A stretch of DNA of 25,199 nucleotides from Firmicutes bacterium AM31-12AC (lineage in GTDB: Bacteria > Bacillota > Clostridia > Lachnospirales > Lachnospiraceae), in contig QUJA01000039.1 in assembly GCA_003480425.1 (NCBI GenBank), positions 1 through 25,199 on the forward strand, in the 5' to 3' direction. Positions 1-9,130 of this stretch are shown piece after piece (the stretch's first letter is position 1; each line of letters starts with the position of its first letter). The position numbers and the translations under genes were made by a program. Under the pieces are notes generated by a model. The model was not told where the DNA came from. It saw nothing but the letters and a program-made list of their open reading frames with translations, and searched no databases.

Positions 1-67
1 CGTCCCCCGTTGGCACTCCCGTCCCCGATTGGCACCCCTCCCCGTTGGCACTCCCCCCGTTGGCACC
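1..67. repeat. GC-rich degenerate short repeats (CCCCGTTGGCAC units)
   Basis: Four copies of CCCCGTTGGCAC start at 5, 23, 40 and 55; the second has one extra A (CCCCGATTGGCAC). Start-to-start distances are 18, 17 and 15 bases, so the units are not strictly tandem. The plus strand here is almost all C with the repeated TTGGCAC, very unlike the AT-rich surroundings, and the block ends three bases from the sbcC stop codon. The first bases suggest the array continues to the left of the window. From memory, similar GTGCCAAnGGGGACGG-type repeats occur between genes in Firmicutes, sometimes near IS200-like REP-associated transposases; that link is inference. No transposase is visible here. Confidence 0.7.
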
Positions 68-69
68 TA

Positions 70-2738
70 TTAAAAATTCCATCTTGCCTGGCTGCCTTTT
101 TCGGTCTTTCTTACTTGTAGCTGCCAGTCTACTTCTTCTTTCAGTTCATTTACATGGGAAATGATTCCCACAAGAGTTTTTTCTCCCGCCAGCTCTTTAA
201 GTATCTGTACTGCACGTTCTCTTGCTTCATCATCTAATGAACCAAACCCTTCATCTACAAACATCGTCTCAAGTTGTACTGCTCCCACTGTATTTTGGAT
301 TATATCAGAAAGTCCCAATGCCATTGCAAGCGCTGCCATAAAGGACTCTCCTCCTGACAATGTTTTTACGTCTCTTGTAGTTGCACTTACCATATGGTAC
401 ACATCCAAATCCAGACCGGCCTCTCCTCTGCTGCTTAAGTTTTTCACTTCCCGACACTGTAAAATAAATTCATTGGAAGTCATTTTTACAAGCCTTCTGT
501 TTGCCGCTGCGATAATCTGTTTGAAATATTTCCGCTGCACATATGTTTCGAAGTCTAATTTTGCACTTCCTGCCAGATTTCCATTTGCAGTCCTGCTTAA
601 GTTTCCAACCATTTCATACTGCTTTTGAAGTATGCCGGATTTTTCTGCATAGCTCTTCAATTTCTTTTGTGCCTCTTTATTTTTATTCTGCACACTATGT
701 CTTGCCAGATGCTTTGCTTTCCATTCCTTCCACTCAGTCTGATATTTCGCTGCTGTTTCCTGTTCTTCTTTCACATCTATCCGCTGTTTTGACTCCGTCT
801 GTTCTTTCAGATTCTGAATCGTTGTCTGAACGCGAACACACTCCTGTTCATATTTCTGAATTTCCGCCTCCTGCTTTTCTATCTTAGAAATTCCGCTCTT
901 TGCCTGTTCATAGCGTTCTATGCTCTGGAATTTTTCTGCCTTAAATACCTGCTCCCACACTTTTGTTTGTTCAGATACACTCTGCGCAAGCTCAAATCGT
1001 TGCTCTTCCCTACTCTCTAACAAACCTTTCTTATGCGTTTTTTCCTCATTGAACTTTTGCATATTTTTCTGTGCTTTTTCATAGTCCAACTGCAAAATAT
1101 TACGCTCTTGTTTTAAAACCTTTAGTTTTTCCCTGACACGCTCTTCGTCCCATCTTTCTTCTGCATCCTTCTTTTGCATCTCCAGAACTTCCTCAAGCTG
1201 TGCATATTCTGATTTTAATTCTCCCTGAATTTGCTGAAAACCTTCTGTCGCCTGTGAACGTTTTTTTTCTGCAGCATCACGCTCCTTCTTTGCACTCTCT
1301 ACCTGCTGCTGATTCGGCGCATCCTGGTTAATCCTTGCAGGGTGTGGATGTGTCAAGGAACCGCACACCGGACACGCTCTTCCCTCTTTTAGCTGTCCTG
1401 CCAAAATTCCGGCCTGCTCTTCAAAAAATTGCTGATATAGATTTTCATATTTCTCAGATGCCATTCTGCTGTTTTCCATATGTTTTTTCAAAATCACAAC
1501 TGCATTTTCTTTATCCTGTTCCAGTTTTCGGATTTTCTCATAATGCGGCAGTAGATTAGATAGACAAATGATCTGTTCTTGCAGTGAATCGTTATTGTTC
1601 TCCCACATTTCCTGTGATTTTTCATAAATTTCCTGCAACTTTAATTCTTTTTGCATCACATTTTCAAACCATTCTTTTAATTCATCTACTGCCTTTTCAA
1701 CCTTCTCATATTCTGCCTTTAATTTCTGCAATTTCAGTTCTTCCACCAGAATCTTCTGTGCAGATTTACTCTCTGTAATCCGGGCTTTAAGCAATACGGT
1801 CTCTGACGCTTTTTCCTTTAATTTTTCTTCCTCCTGCTGCGCCTTCTCCAATGCTTGGAACAATGTATTGATTTCCTCTTGTCTTTGAATCTGAAGATTT
1901 AATGTCTCGATTTTTTTCTGCAATGCATTGGTCTGCTTCTCGGATTCTTTCTCCCAGTTCTTGCCTGTTTCCACAATGTCTCTCAGACAATCTATCACTT
2001 CCTCAATTGGAGGCATATCAAGATTCGATAAGAGCAGCCATCTCTTTTCCAGTTCTTCCCCATCTTCTATTTCGTCCGGCAGTTCTACCCGCTCCATCTC
2101 CCTCAATATGTCTTTTCTGGTTTCCTCCACCTGAATATAAAGCTGCTTTGCACGCTCTTTTAGTTTTTCCTCAACCCGATAGTACAAATTAGTCTGAAAT
2201 ATTTTTGAAAATATCAGTTTTCGTTCTTTTGATTCAGCATGTAATAGTTTTAGAAATCTCCCTGCGCGATCATTGCAATCTGCATAAACTGGTTTGCATC
2301 CAATCCCATAATTTCTTCAATCTTTGCATCAATTTCCCGTTTCTTTCCCCTGAATTCTTTTCCATCCGGCATAAGCAGACTTACCTTTGAAGTTTCTTTC
2401 ACGTAACGTGGAGAGCCATCTGCCAGACGCCGTTTTCCAAGTCTTTGATATTCTGGGTTTCTTCGGATGGTATAAATCTGCTCTCGATATGAAAATGTAA
2501 ACTCCACATAAGTCTCCACATCATCCTCAGCATACTGGCTTCGCATCATATTTCCTTCACGTTTTCCACCGCTTGTCTTATCGTAGAGCGCATATGTGAT
2601 CGCATCAAATATAGTTGTCTTTCCCGAGCCGGTATCCCCACTAATGAGAAAAAGTCCTGTATTTAATTTTGAAAAATCAACAATCTCCTCTCCTGCATAA
2701 GAACCAAATGCTGACATTATTAATTTGACTGGTCTCAT
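70..2738 (-). pseudogene. sbcC: SbcC exonuclease subunit, split by a one-base frameshift
   Basis: SbcC is the SMC-like ATPase of the SbcCD (Mre11-Rad50 type) nuclease, which opens DNA hairpins and processes DNA ends. The reading frame is broken. The N-terminal part (2738 to 2250, 162 residues) holds Walker A GDTGSGKTT near residue 34 and the Q-loop QIAMIAQGDF, then a TAA stop at 2252-2250. The rest (705 residues if begun at the TTG at 2187) has long coiled coils, a zinc hook CPVCG near 1365, the signature LSGGES near 355 and Walker B MFVDEGFGSLD near 250. Adding one base after GATTTC (about 2253) gives F-L-K-L-L-H-A-E-S-K-E-R-K and joins the halves into about 889 residues with the hook close to the middle. 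The start lies 4 bases after the sbcD stop, with GGAGAG upstream. Either a real disruption or a sequencing error. Confidence 0.9.
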
Positions 2739-2742
2739 TTTC

Positions 2743-3894
2743 TCACTCTCCTGCTTCTTCTAATACTTCTACAAGAAGGGACTTCTCTTCCTCATTCATC
2801 GCTCTTCCCTGCATTTCCTCAAAAAATTCTTCAAATACAGTCAGCGGGTCTGACACCACTGCTTCCTCTTCAAACTCTTCTAGTTTTTTTCGGGTTCTTG
2901 TATTATCCATTCGTACTTCTAAAATGTGCGAATATACTCTCTCTAGCTGCTCTTTTGGTTTATAAGGATCCACCTCATCTGTCAATGTCACACTGATATA
3001 ATCATCTTTATTCTCAAGCTTCGCATCCGCAATGATTTCTTCGAGCTCTCCTCTTACTTTTCGCACATCCCGAAGCGGATGTAATGGAAGTTCTTCTACC
3101 TGTACTGCATCTTCTTTTTTTCCAAGTGAAATTAAGTGCAGTGTTTTATTCTGATTCGCTTCACTGACCGAATATTTTAACAAAGTTCCACAATAACGGA
3201 TATGCTCTGCTCCCGCTCTTTGTGCCCCATGCAAATGTCCCAGTGCCACATAATCAAAATTCTGTACACAACTGCTGTCAATCAGATCCAGACCGCCCAC
3301 CGATGCCGTCTCAGACTCTGACCGCTCCATCTTCTGTCCGCTTCCTGCATAGAACTGATGAGATATCAATACATTTCTCTCATTCCAATCAATATGTTCC
3401 CGCTCCAGTATTTTTCTTACCGCCGCTTCATAACTCTCCGGAATCTCTTCATCGAACACACCTCTGACATATCCCGGCTTCAAAAACGGAAGAAAATAAA
3501 AATTCACCTTGCCTTCTTCATCCTGCAAAGTCAGTTTTTTTAAATATTCATCCTCTGTTTCCGGTACATTTCCGGCTATATAAATGTTCTGCCGTTTCAA
3601 TATCTGACTGGCATAATTCAGCCTCTGTGCAGAATCATGATTTCCTGCGATTATCAAAATCGGAATCGCCGGTTCCAGACTCGAAAGCTTTGTAAGAAAC
3701 TCATCAAATATCCTCACAGCTTCCGCAGACGGCACCGATTTATCATAAATATCACCGGCAAATACCATTGCATCCGGTCTTATTTTTTCTGCATAAGATA
3801 CTACTTCCTGCAAAATATGCTCCTGATCCTGCTTCAGATTATATGAATGAAGCTGCTTTCCAATATGCAGATCAGATAAATGAAAAAATCTCAT
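2743..3894 (-). CDS. sbcD: SbcD exonuclease subunit (metallophosphoesterase)
   Basis: Nuclease subunit of SbcCD, a manganese-dependent Mre11-family phosphoesterase that cuts DNA ends and hairpins together with SbcC. From the chosen start the protein has 383 residues. The metal-binding motifs are in order: DLHIG (D8, H10), GDIYD (D48), GNHD (N85-H86-D87), SHQF (H179) and GHLHG (H220, H222). The C-terminal third is the acidic, helical SbcC-binding region. I chose the ATG at 3894 (MRFFHLSDLH) because it has GGGGG eight bases upstream and overlaps the TGA of the ATPase gene before it (ATGA), which suggests translational coupling; an in-frame extension to 3924 adds ten residues that do not look conserved. 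All catalytic motifs are intact although sbcC is broken. Confidence 0.95.
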   Translation of the reverse strand: MRFFHLSDLHIGKQLHSYNLKQDQEHILQEVVSYAEKIRPDAMVFAGDIYDKSVPSAEAVRIFDEFLTKLSSLEPAIPILIIAGNHDSAQRLNYASQILKRQNIYIAGNVPETEDEYLKKLTLQDEEGKVNFYFLPFLKPGYVRGVFDEEIPESYEAAVRKILEREHIDWNERNVLISHQFYAGSGQKMERSESETASVGGLDLIDSSCVQNFDYVALGHLHGAQRAGAEHIRYCGTLLKYSVSEANQNKTLHLISLGKKEDAVQVEELPLHPLRDVRKVRGELEEIIADAKLENKDDYISVTLTDEVDPYKPKEQLERVYSHILEVRMDNTRTRKKLEEFEEEAVVSDPLTVFEEFFEEMQGRAMNEEEKSLLVEVLEEAGE

Positions 3895-5594
3895 AGATTT
3901 AACCCCCGATATCGATTCAGACATGCAAATATTTCCTGTCTTCTTGGCATTGCAAGACTTGCCACACTTGCATTACTCTCACAAAGACTCGAAAGCCCTT
4001 CCCTGCAAATCTTTTCTTCCAATTTATCCACTACATTTTGTATGGTATCTTTTCCCTGGAATAAATGTTTTTCCGCATATCTCACACAGTATCCTAATGC
4101 ACTGACCTGCTCGGTATCTGCCAATTGTTCCACATATCTAAGATCAATGTTCTCCCGATTAAGTTGAACCATCTCTTTTCCCATCGTTTTCATTTTGATT
4201 CTGTCATTCGGTTTAAATCCTCTGCCTTGTCTTGGACATCTTATGAAAACCGGTTTTTCCGCCGGATTTTCCATCCCGCTCATCGCCGGAAAATCTTTCG
4301 CTGTCTCTTTTGCCAGCTTTGTAATCTCTTTTGGCTCATAACGATCCATCTGGATGATCGTATCCGCAATATGAAAATATGCACCTGAACTACCTGCTAC
4401 TATCACCGTAGAAATGCCATATATCTGATACAGTTCTAAAATTCGGTCGATAAATGGAGTGATCGGCTCCATATCCCGATGAATGACTCTTTGCATCAAT
4501 TCGTCACGAATCATGAAATTAGTCGCACTTGTATCTTCATCAATCAGCATCACACTTGCCCCGGCTTCCATGCTTTCAATAACATTTGCCGCCTGCGACG
4601 TACTTCCGCTTGCATCTTCTGTGTAAAATTCTCTCGTATCCTTTCCATTTGGAAGGTCATTAATAAACATCGAAATATCCGTTTTTTTGATGCTTCTTCC
4701 ATCTTCTGCCCGAATCTTCATTGCATCGTCTTTCGTGATCACATACTCTCTTCCGTCCCCCTGGATATGGTTATACACACCCAGTTCCAATGCTTTTAAT
4801 AACGTTGATTTTCCGTGATAGCCACCACCGACGATCAATGTAATACCTCGCCGGATTCCCATCCCGGAGATTTCTCCTTTGTGTGGCAATTTCATTGTAA
4901 CTTCCATTTCCTTTGGCGACTGAAATCTTACTGCCCCCTTCATCGGTTTATCCGAAACACCGGATTCTCTCGGAAGGATTGCTCCATTTGCCACAAATGC
5001 AATCAAATCATTCTTTTCTAATTCGTCTCTGATATATTGCTGATCCTCTGCAAGATCAATTATAGAACGAACACGTTTCTTATCACAATTTTTATAAAAC
5101 AAGCTCTGTTCTACACACTCCGGAAGAAATTCATATACAATCTTTTCCATTTCTCGTGCATTGATCGTGCGTCCATTTGCCGGAAATCCCACTTCAAAAC
5201 GAAGCTTAACATCTCCGTTTTTCGGATTTATTTCACACGCAGTACGTTCCAACACTTCCTGACCACATTTACTCACGGATATCAATCCGCTTTTCCCAGA
5301 GCCTTTTGTCCGAAAAGCATACTTTTGAATTGCACGATAAAACTGACGCGTCATCTCATCTTGCAGTGCTGCCCTCTGGTGTCTGCCTTTATATAATTCT
5401 TCCGGAAATCCTGCTGTACTCCCCTTCACCTGTACACTCACCTTTGATGGGGATGCAAATGGGTCTCCCTGCACATGATCAATGGAAAAGACATATCCTT
5501 GGAACTGATATTGTCCTTTTGTATCTTTATATGCCGGATATCCTCTGTGATCAATTCTGTCTAATAATTGTTTTAATTCTGCTGCTGACTGCAT
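3891..5594 (-). CDS. ABC-class predicted ATPase (COG3044 family)
   Basis: A 567-residue soluble protein of the uncharacterised ABC-class ATPase family (COG3044, Pfam ABC_ATPase). Walker A is GGGYHGKST (256-264), the ABC signature-like ASGSTSQA is at 328-335 and Walker B VMLIDEDTS at 348-356. The N-terminal 240 residues are the family-specific region. No membrane segments are evident, so it is not a transporter component. From memory, a trypanosome relative (MRB1590) is an RNA-editing factor with an RNA-binding pore, so nucleic-acid remodelling is a reasonable guess, not shown here. It lies 36 bases after the XdhC-family gene and overlaps sbcD by 4 bases. GGAGG sits 12 bases before the ATG, a rather long spacing. 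Family assignment is firm; function unknown. Confidence 0.88.
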   Translation of the reverse strand: MQSAAELKQLLDRIDHRGYPAYKDTKGQYQFQGYVFSIDHVQGDPFASPSKVSVQVKGSTAGFPEELYKGRHQRAALQDEMTRQFYRAIQKYAFRTKGSGKSGLISVSKCGQEVLERTACEINPKNGDVKLRFEVGFPANGRTINAREMEKIVYEFLPECVEQSLFYKNCDKKRVRSIIDLAEDQQYIRDELEKNDLIAFVANGAILPRESGVSDKPMKGAVRFQSPKEMEVTMKLPHKGEISGMGIRRGITLIVGGGYHGKSTLLKALELGVYNHIQGDGREYVITKDDAMKIRAEDGRSIKKTDISMFINDLPNGKDTREFYTEDASGSTSQAANVIESMEAGASVMLIDEDTSATNFMIRDELMQRVIHRDMEPITPFIDRILELYQIYGISTVIVAGSSGAYFHIADTIIQMDRYEPKEITKLAKETAKDFPAMSGMENPAEKPVFIRCPRQGRGFKPNDRIKMKTMGKEMVQLNRENIDLRYVEQLADTEQVSALGYCVRYAEKHLFQGKDTIQNVVDKLEEKICREGLSSLCESNASVASLAMPRRQEIFACLNRYRGLNL

Positions 5595-5630
5595 CTTCTA
5601 TAACTTCCTCCATCCTGTCACTGCTGTCTT

Positions 5631-6656
5631 TTATGCCTTCTCAATTAACACTTTCATAACACCGCCACAAACCATTCCTTCATCTTCCGCTACTGCTCCT
5701 GTCATATCTATATGCTGGATCAGATAACCGCCTTTTTGAATAATCTGTCTTGCTGTCTGTGATATACCTGCTTCTGCACATCCACCTCCAATGGTACCTT
5801 CAATTGTACCATCTTCATATACGATCATCTTTGCTCCTGATTTTCTCGGTGTAGAACCTTTTGTCTCAATAATTGTCACAACGGCCTTCCCTTGTTCTTT
5901 TCGTTTTTCATCCGGGTTAGCCAACCGTTCCATCACTCTCATATCCACATCAGACGACATTACCTTATCTGTTCTCTGTTCTGTACGCTTCACCTGAATA
6001 ATTTCTGCTAAAATTGCAATCGCAATTTCTTCCGGGCTGACTGCTCCAATGCTCAATCCAATCGGGGAATGAATAAAATCTAACCATTCCTGTGAAATGT
6101 TCTCTTCTTCGTGAAGCTGTTCTTTCAACTGTTTTACTCGTCTTCTGGAACCAATCATACCAAGATATGCACTTTTTTTCTGTTTATACAATGCACGCAG
6201 ACAGTCCCCATCATGTCTGTGTCCTCTTGTAAGAATTGTAATGTAGTCATATTCATTTATCTGAAGCTTTTCAATTGCACTTGCAAATCCCTCACACAAT
6301 ACTTCTGCTGCCCACGGGAAACGCACTGTGTTTGCAAATGATGGTCTGTCGTCCACCACACATACCTGAAAACCGGTTCTTGCAGCAAACTCTGCCAATG
6401 CCAGTCCTACATGTCCCCCTCCAAGAATAATCAGGCGCTCTTCACGGCAAAATGATTCTACAAAATACTTTTTATCGCCAGCTTCTACAAGACGCGGTTC
6501 CCCTTCCATTTTCGCTTCCTCGACCGCATTTTGGATAATCTCAGATGCCTCTTCTTTTCGAAACACATTTTTTTCTAATGACTCTCCCAATGTAGTTATC
6601 AGTGCTGCACTTCCATTTTTCTCCGTCTCTTTTAATAATTCCTGATACATTTCCAT
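5631..6656 (-). CDS. XdhC/CoxI family protein with C-terminal CoxI domain
   Basis: XdhC-family proteins bind molybdenum cofactor and help sulfurate and insert it into molybdenum hydroxylases such as xanthine dehydrogenase. The protein has 341 residues. The Rossmann-like XdhC_C domain spans about 72-225 (LIILGGGHVG, VVDDRPSFANTVRFP, LGMIGSRRRV, SPIGLSIGAVSPEEIAIAILAEI). A full XdhC_CoxI domain follows at about 252-341 (GSTPRKSGAKM, GTIGGGCAE, EGMVCGG). The first 70 residues look like a worn CoxI-type segment without the GSTPR and GTIGGG motifs, so the order differs from the usual CoxI-then-Rossmann. The ATG at 6656 has GGAGG seven bases upstream. It is first in the operon with the ATPase and sbcDC. 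No molybdenum hydroxylase is visible, so its client is unknown. Confidence 0.85.
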   Translation of the reverse strand: MEMYQELLKETEKNGSAALITTLGESLEKNVFRKEEASEIIQNAVEEAKMEGEPRLVEAGDKKYFVESFCREERLIILGGGHVGLALAEFAARTGFQVCVVDDRPSFANTVRFPWAAEVLCEGFASAIEKLQINEYDYITILTRGHRHDGDCLRALYKQKKSAYLGMIGSRRRVKQLKEQLHEEENISQEWLDFIHSPIGLSIGAVSPEEIAIAILAEIIQVKRTEQRTDKVMSSDVDMRVMERLANPDEKRKEQGKAVVTIIETKGSTPRKSGAKMIVYEDGTIEGTIGGGCAEAGISQTARQIIQKGGYLIQHIDMTGAVAEDEGMVCGGVMKVLIEKA

Positions 6657-6689
6657 ACCATTTCCTCCGTTTAATTATCACTGTTTATC

Positions 6690-6719
6690 ATTATAACAGA
6701 ATCTTAGTTGTTTTGTCAG
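6690..6719 (-). promoter_or_regulatory. Promoter of the xdhC-ATPase-sbcDC operon
   Basis: On the minus strand, CTGACA (-35) and TATAAT (-10) are separated by 18 bases, with the -10 about 34 bases before the XdhC-family start codon. It is the only good promoter seen upstream of this four-gene run. Confidence 0.7.
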
Positions 6720-6732
6720 TTTATAATGTAAC

Positions 6733-6764
6733 AGAAAAAGCGGACTCCATTTCGGAATCCGCTT
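6733..6764 (-). terminator. Terminator of the glutamine synthetase gene
   Basis: The arms AAGCGGA and TCCGCTT, with three further inner pairs after one mismatch, form a hairpin followed on the minus strand by a T run (TTTTTC). It lies about 45 bases after the glutamine synthetase stop codon and before the next promoter. Confidence 0.85.
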
Positions 6765-6807
6765 CTCTTTGTTATCAGAACTTCTGACCTTATATATTTT
6801 TTATGTA

Positions 6808-8922
6808 TTAAACCTCGAAGATCAAATCTCCATAAGAAGGCATTGGCCAAGCTTCTTTGTCCACGATCATTTCCAGCTTGTCAACCGGCACACGAAGTGC
6901 TTCCATTGCAGGAACAACTTCTGAATGATAGTATGTTGCCTGAACTTCTCCTTCTTCTTTTTCTGCTGCTTCTTCTGTTACTTTCTTTAATGTAGCAAGT
7001 GCTTCTTTTGTTTCTTTTAAAAGTACTGAAACTTCTCTAAGTGCTTCTGCCTGAACTTCTGCGTCCACTCCTGCTTCTTTTACAGCGATCACTGTATCCG
7101 CAAGCTGTTTTGTATATTTCATAACAGCCGGGATAAACTGTTTACTTGCCATATCGATCATTGTGCGAGCCTCGATATTGACTGCTTTCGCATATGCTTC
7201 ATACTCAATCTCTGCACGTGATTCAAGCTCGGCTTTTGTAAACACACTAAATCTCTCGAACAATGCAACTGCTTTATCTGTTGTAATTGCAGGAATAGAC
7301 TCTACCATAGACTTAATATTTGGAAGTCCACGTCTCTCTGCTTCTGCTACCCACTCATCAGAATAACCATTTCCGTTAAATACAACTTTATCACTTTCGA
7401 CCATGTATTCTTTGATCAGGTCATGTACTGCAAGTTCAAAATCATCTGCCTTCTCAAGAACGTCACAAGCATCCGCAAATGCTTCTGCAACGATTGTGTT
7501 CAGTACGATGTTTGGATTTGCGACAGAGTCACGAGAGCCAACCATACGGAATTCAAATTTATTTCCTGTAAATGCAAATGGTGATGTTCTGTTTCTGTCT
7601 GTTGCATCTTTAGAAAGATCTGGAAGTGTTGCAACACCAGTTTCCAATTTTCCACCTTTCAGACTGTGTGTAGCTGTACCTGTGCTGATCAGCTGCTGTC
7701 TTACATCCTCAAGCTGTTCTCCAAGGAATACAGAGATAATTGCCGGTGGTGCCTCATTTGCTCCAAGTCTGTGGTCATTTCCCGGATCAGCTGCTGACTG
7801 ACGAAGCAAATCTGCATGTTTGTATACTGCCTTTAAAATACATGCAAGTACAAGTAAAAACTGTGTATTTTCGTGAGGTGTCTTACCTGGCTCTAACATA
7901 TTGATTCCATCATCTGTCGTGATAGACCAGTTATCATGTTTACCTGAACCATTGACTCCCGCAAACGGTTTCTCATGAAGCAGACACTTCATACCATGCT
8001 GACATGCAACTCTCTTCAATGTCTGCATGATGATCTGGTTGTGATCTACTGCGATATTCGCTTCTGCATAAATCGGAGCAAGCTCGTGCTGTGCAGGTGC
8101 AACCTCATTGTGCTGTGTCTTTGCAGATACACCGACTTTCCACAGCTCAATGTTAACATCTCTCATGAAAGATGCAATTCTCTGACGGATTGTTCCGAAA
8201 TAGTGATCGTCCAACTCCTGTCCTTTTGGAGGCATAGCTCCAAACAATGTACGTCCTGTATAAATTAAATCTTTTCTCTGCATAAATTTCTCTGCATCAA
8301 CCAGGAAATATTCCTGTTCAACACCAACAGATGGAGTTACCTTTTTTGATGTTGTATTTCCAAATAAACGGAGAAGTCTGAGTGCCTGTGTATTGATAGC
8401 TTCCATTGATCTAAGAAGTGGAGTCTTCTGATCAAGAGCCTCTCCTGTATAAGAACAGAATGCTGTAGGAATACAAAGTGTAGCTCCCGCTGCATCCTGT
8501 CTGACAAATGCAGGTGAAGTACAATCCCATGCTGTATATCCTCTTGCCTCAAATGTAGCACGAAGTCCGCCTGATGGGAATGAAGATGCATCCGGCTCAC
8601 CTTTGATCAGTTCTTTTCCTGAAAAACTCATCAATACTTTTCCACTTGGAAGTGGAGCAGAAATAAATGAATCATGCTTCTCTGCTGTAACACCTGTCAA
8701 TGGTAAAAACCAGTGTGTGTAATGTGTTGCTCCTTTTTCGATTGCCCATTCTTTCATCTCATGAGCAATGACATCTGCTGTCTCAAGATCCAGCTCTTTT
8801 CCCTCTTCAATTGTTTTCTTTAAGTTTTTATAAATCTTTTTTGGTAAACGTTCCTGCATAACCGTATCGTTAAATACGTTTTCTCCAAAAATGTCAGCCA
8901 CATTAATTAATTCTGTGCTCAT
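6808..8922 (-). CDS. glnN: Type III glutamine synthetase
   Basis: Makes glutamine from glutamate, ammonia and ATP in the cytoplasm. At 704 residues it has the length of the GlnN (GSIII) class rather than the roughly 450 residues of GSI. Visible motifs include [11 protein letters not shown], the [12 protein letters not shown] catalytic loop, [20 protein letters not shown] and [18 protein letters not shown], followed by the helical C-terminal region typical of the class. I chose the ATG at 8922 ([17 protein letters not shown]) because AGGAGA lies just upstream; an in-frame extension to 8973 would run back through the leader hairpin and is unlikely. It is a single-gene unit with its own promoter and terminator. 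The leader contains a terminator-like hairpin (see 8959-8997), so expression may be controlled by attenuation. Confidence 0.96.
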   Translation of the reverse strand: MSTELINVADIFGENVFNDTVMQERLPKKIYKNLKKTIEEGKELDLETADVIAHEMKEWAIEKGATHYTHWFLPLTGVTAEKHDSFISAPLPSGKVLMSFSGKELIKGEPDASSFPSGGLRATFEARGYTAWDCTSPAFVRQDAAGATLCIPTAFCSYTGEALDQKTPLLRSMEAINTQALRLLRLFGNTTSKKVTPSVGVEQEYFLVDAEKFMQRKDLIYTGRTLFGAMPPKGQELDDHYFGTIRQRIASFMRDVNIELWKVGVSAKTQHNEVAPAQHELAPIYAEANIAVDHNQIIMQTLKRVACQHGMKCLLHEKPFAGVNGSGKHDNWSITTDDGINMLEPGKTPHENTQFLLVLACILKAVYKHADLLRQSAADPGNDHRLGANEAPPAIISVFLGEQLEDVRQQLISTGTATHSLKGGKLETGVATLPDLSKDATDRNRTSPFAFTGNKFEFRMVGSRDSVANPNIVLNTIVAEAFADACDVLEKADDFELAVHDLIKEYMVESDKVVFNGNGYSDEWVAEAERRGLPNIKSMVESIPAITTDKAVALFERFSVFTKAELESRAEIEYEAYAKAVNIEARTMIDMASKQFIPAVMKYTKQLADTVIAVKEAGVDAEVQAEALREVSVLLKETKEALATLKKVTEEAAEKEEGEVQATYYHSEVVPAMEALRVPVDKLEMIVDKEAWPMPSYGDLIFEV

Positions 8923-8958
8923 TGTTCTTCTCCTTTTCCCAAAATAATTTATGTCCAG

Positions 8959-8997
8959 AAAAAAAAGAGGCACTCCAAGTATCCTTGGAACGCCCCT
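8959..8997 (-). promoter_or_regulatory. Terminator-like hairpin in the glnN leader (possible attenuator)
   Basis: On the minus strand AGGGGCGTTCCAAG pairs with CTTGGAGTGCCTCT around a GATA loop: 14 uninterrupted pairs counting G-U, followed by eight Ts. This is a textbook intrinsic terminator, yet it lies after the glnN promoter and 37 bases before the start codon. It could attenuate glnN, and it could also end transcripts of the upstream fruA, for which I see no other terminator. Only about a dozen bases separate the predicted transcription start from the stem, too few for an obvious aptamer. Confidence 0.8.
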
Positions 8998-9015
8998 GTT
9001 TCATTTCCTGCTTTC

Positions 9016-9044
9016 AATATAACTCAAACCTTTTTAAAAGGCAA
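9016..9044 (-). promoter_or_regulatory. glnN promoter
   Basis: On the minus strand, TTGCCT (-35) and TATATT (-10) are 17 bases apart. The predicted start near 9009 would give a leader of about 87 bases that includes the terminator-like hairpin. A perfect AATGAAATTTCATT palindrome lies about 20 bases upstream of the -35 and could be a regulator site; that is a guess. Confidence 0.75.
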
Positions 9045-9130
9045 GCATTAATTTTACTCATAATGAAATTTCATTCATTTTTTCTTATATCATGCTTATT
9101 TTCACGAAAACTCTGTACATTTTTACGATT

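Noticed and set aside
1..67. CRISPR-like array
   Set aside because: Units are only 12 bases, spacers are 3-6 bases and not constant, and no cas genes are present.
161..887. Open frames on the plus strand opposite sbcC
   Set aside because: They mirror the coding sequence of the minus-strand gene, have Ser/Phe/Leu-rich low-complexity translations and no ribosome sites.
2245..2260. Programmed -1 frameshifting as the main explanation for split sbcC
   Set aside because: The P-site slip UUC to UUU is possible, but there is no canonical slippery heptamer and no clear downstream stimulatory structure; a mutation or sequencing error is simpler.
8959..9044. ANTAR two-hairpin target or glutamine riboswitch upstream of glnN
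   Set aside because: Only one strong hairpin is present, its loop lacks the expected A1/G4 hexaloop, and the leader is too short for a known aptamer.
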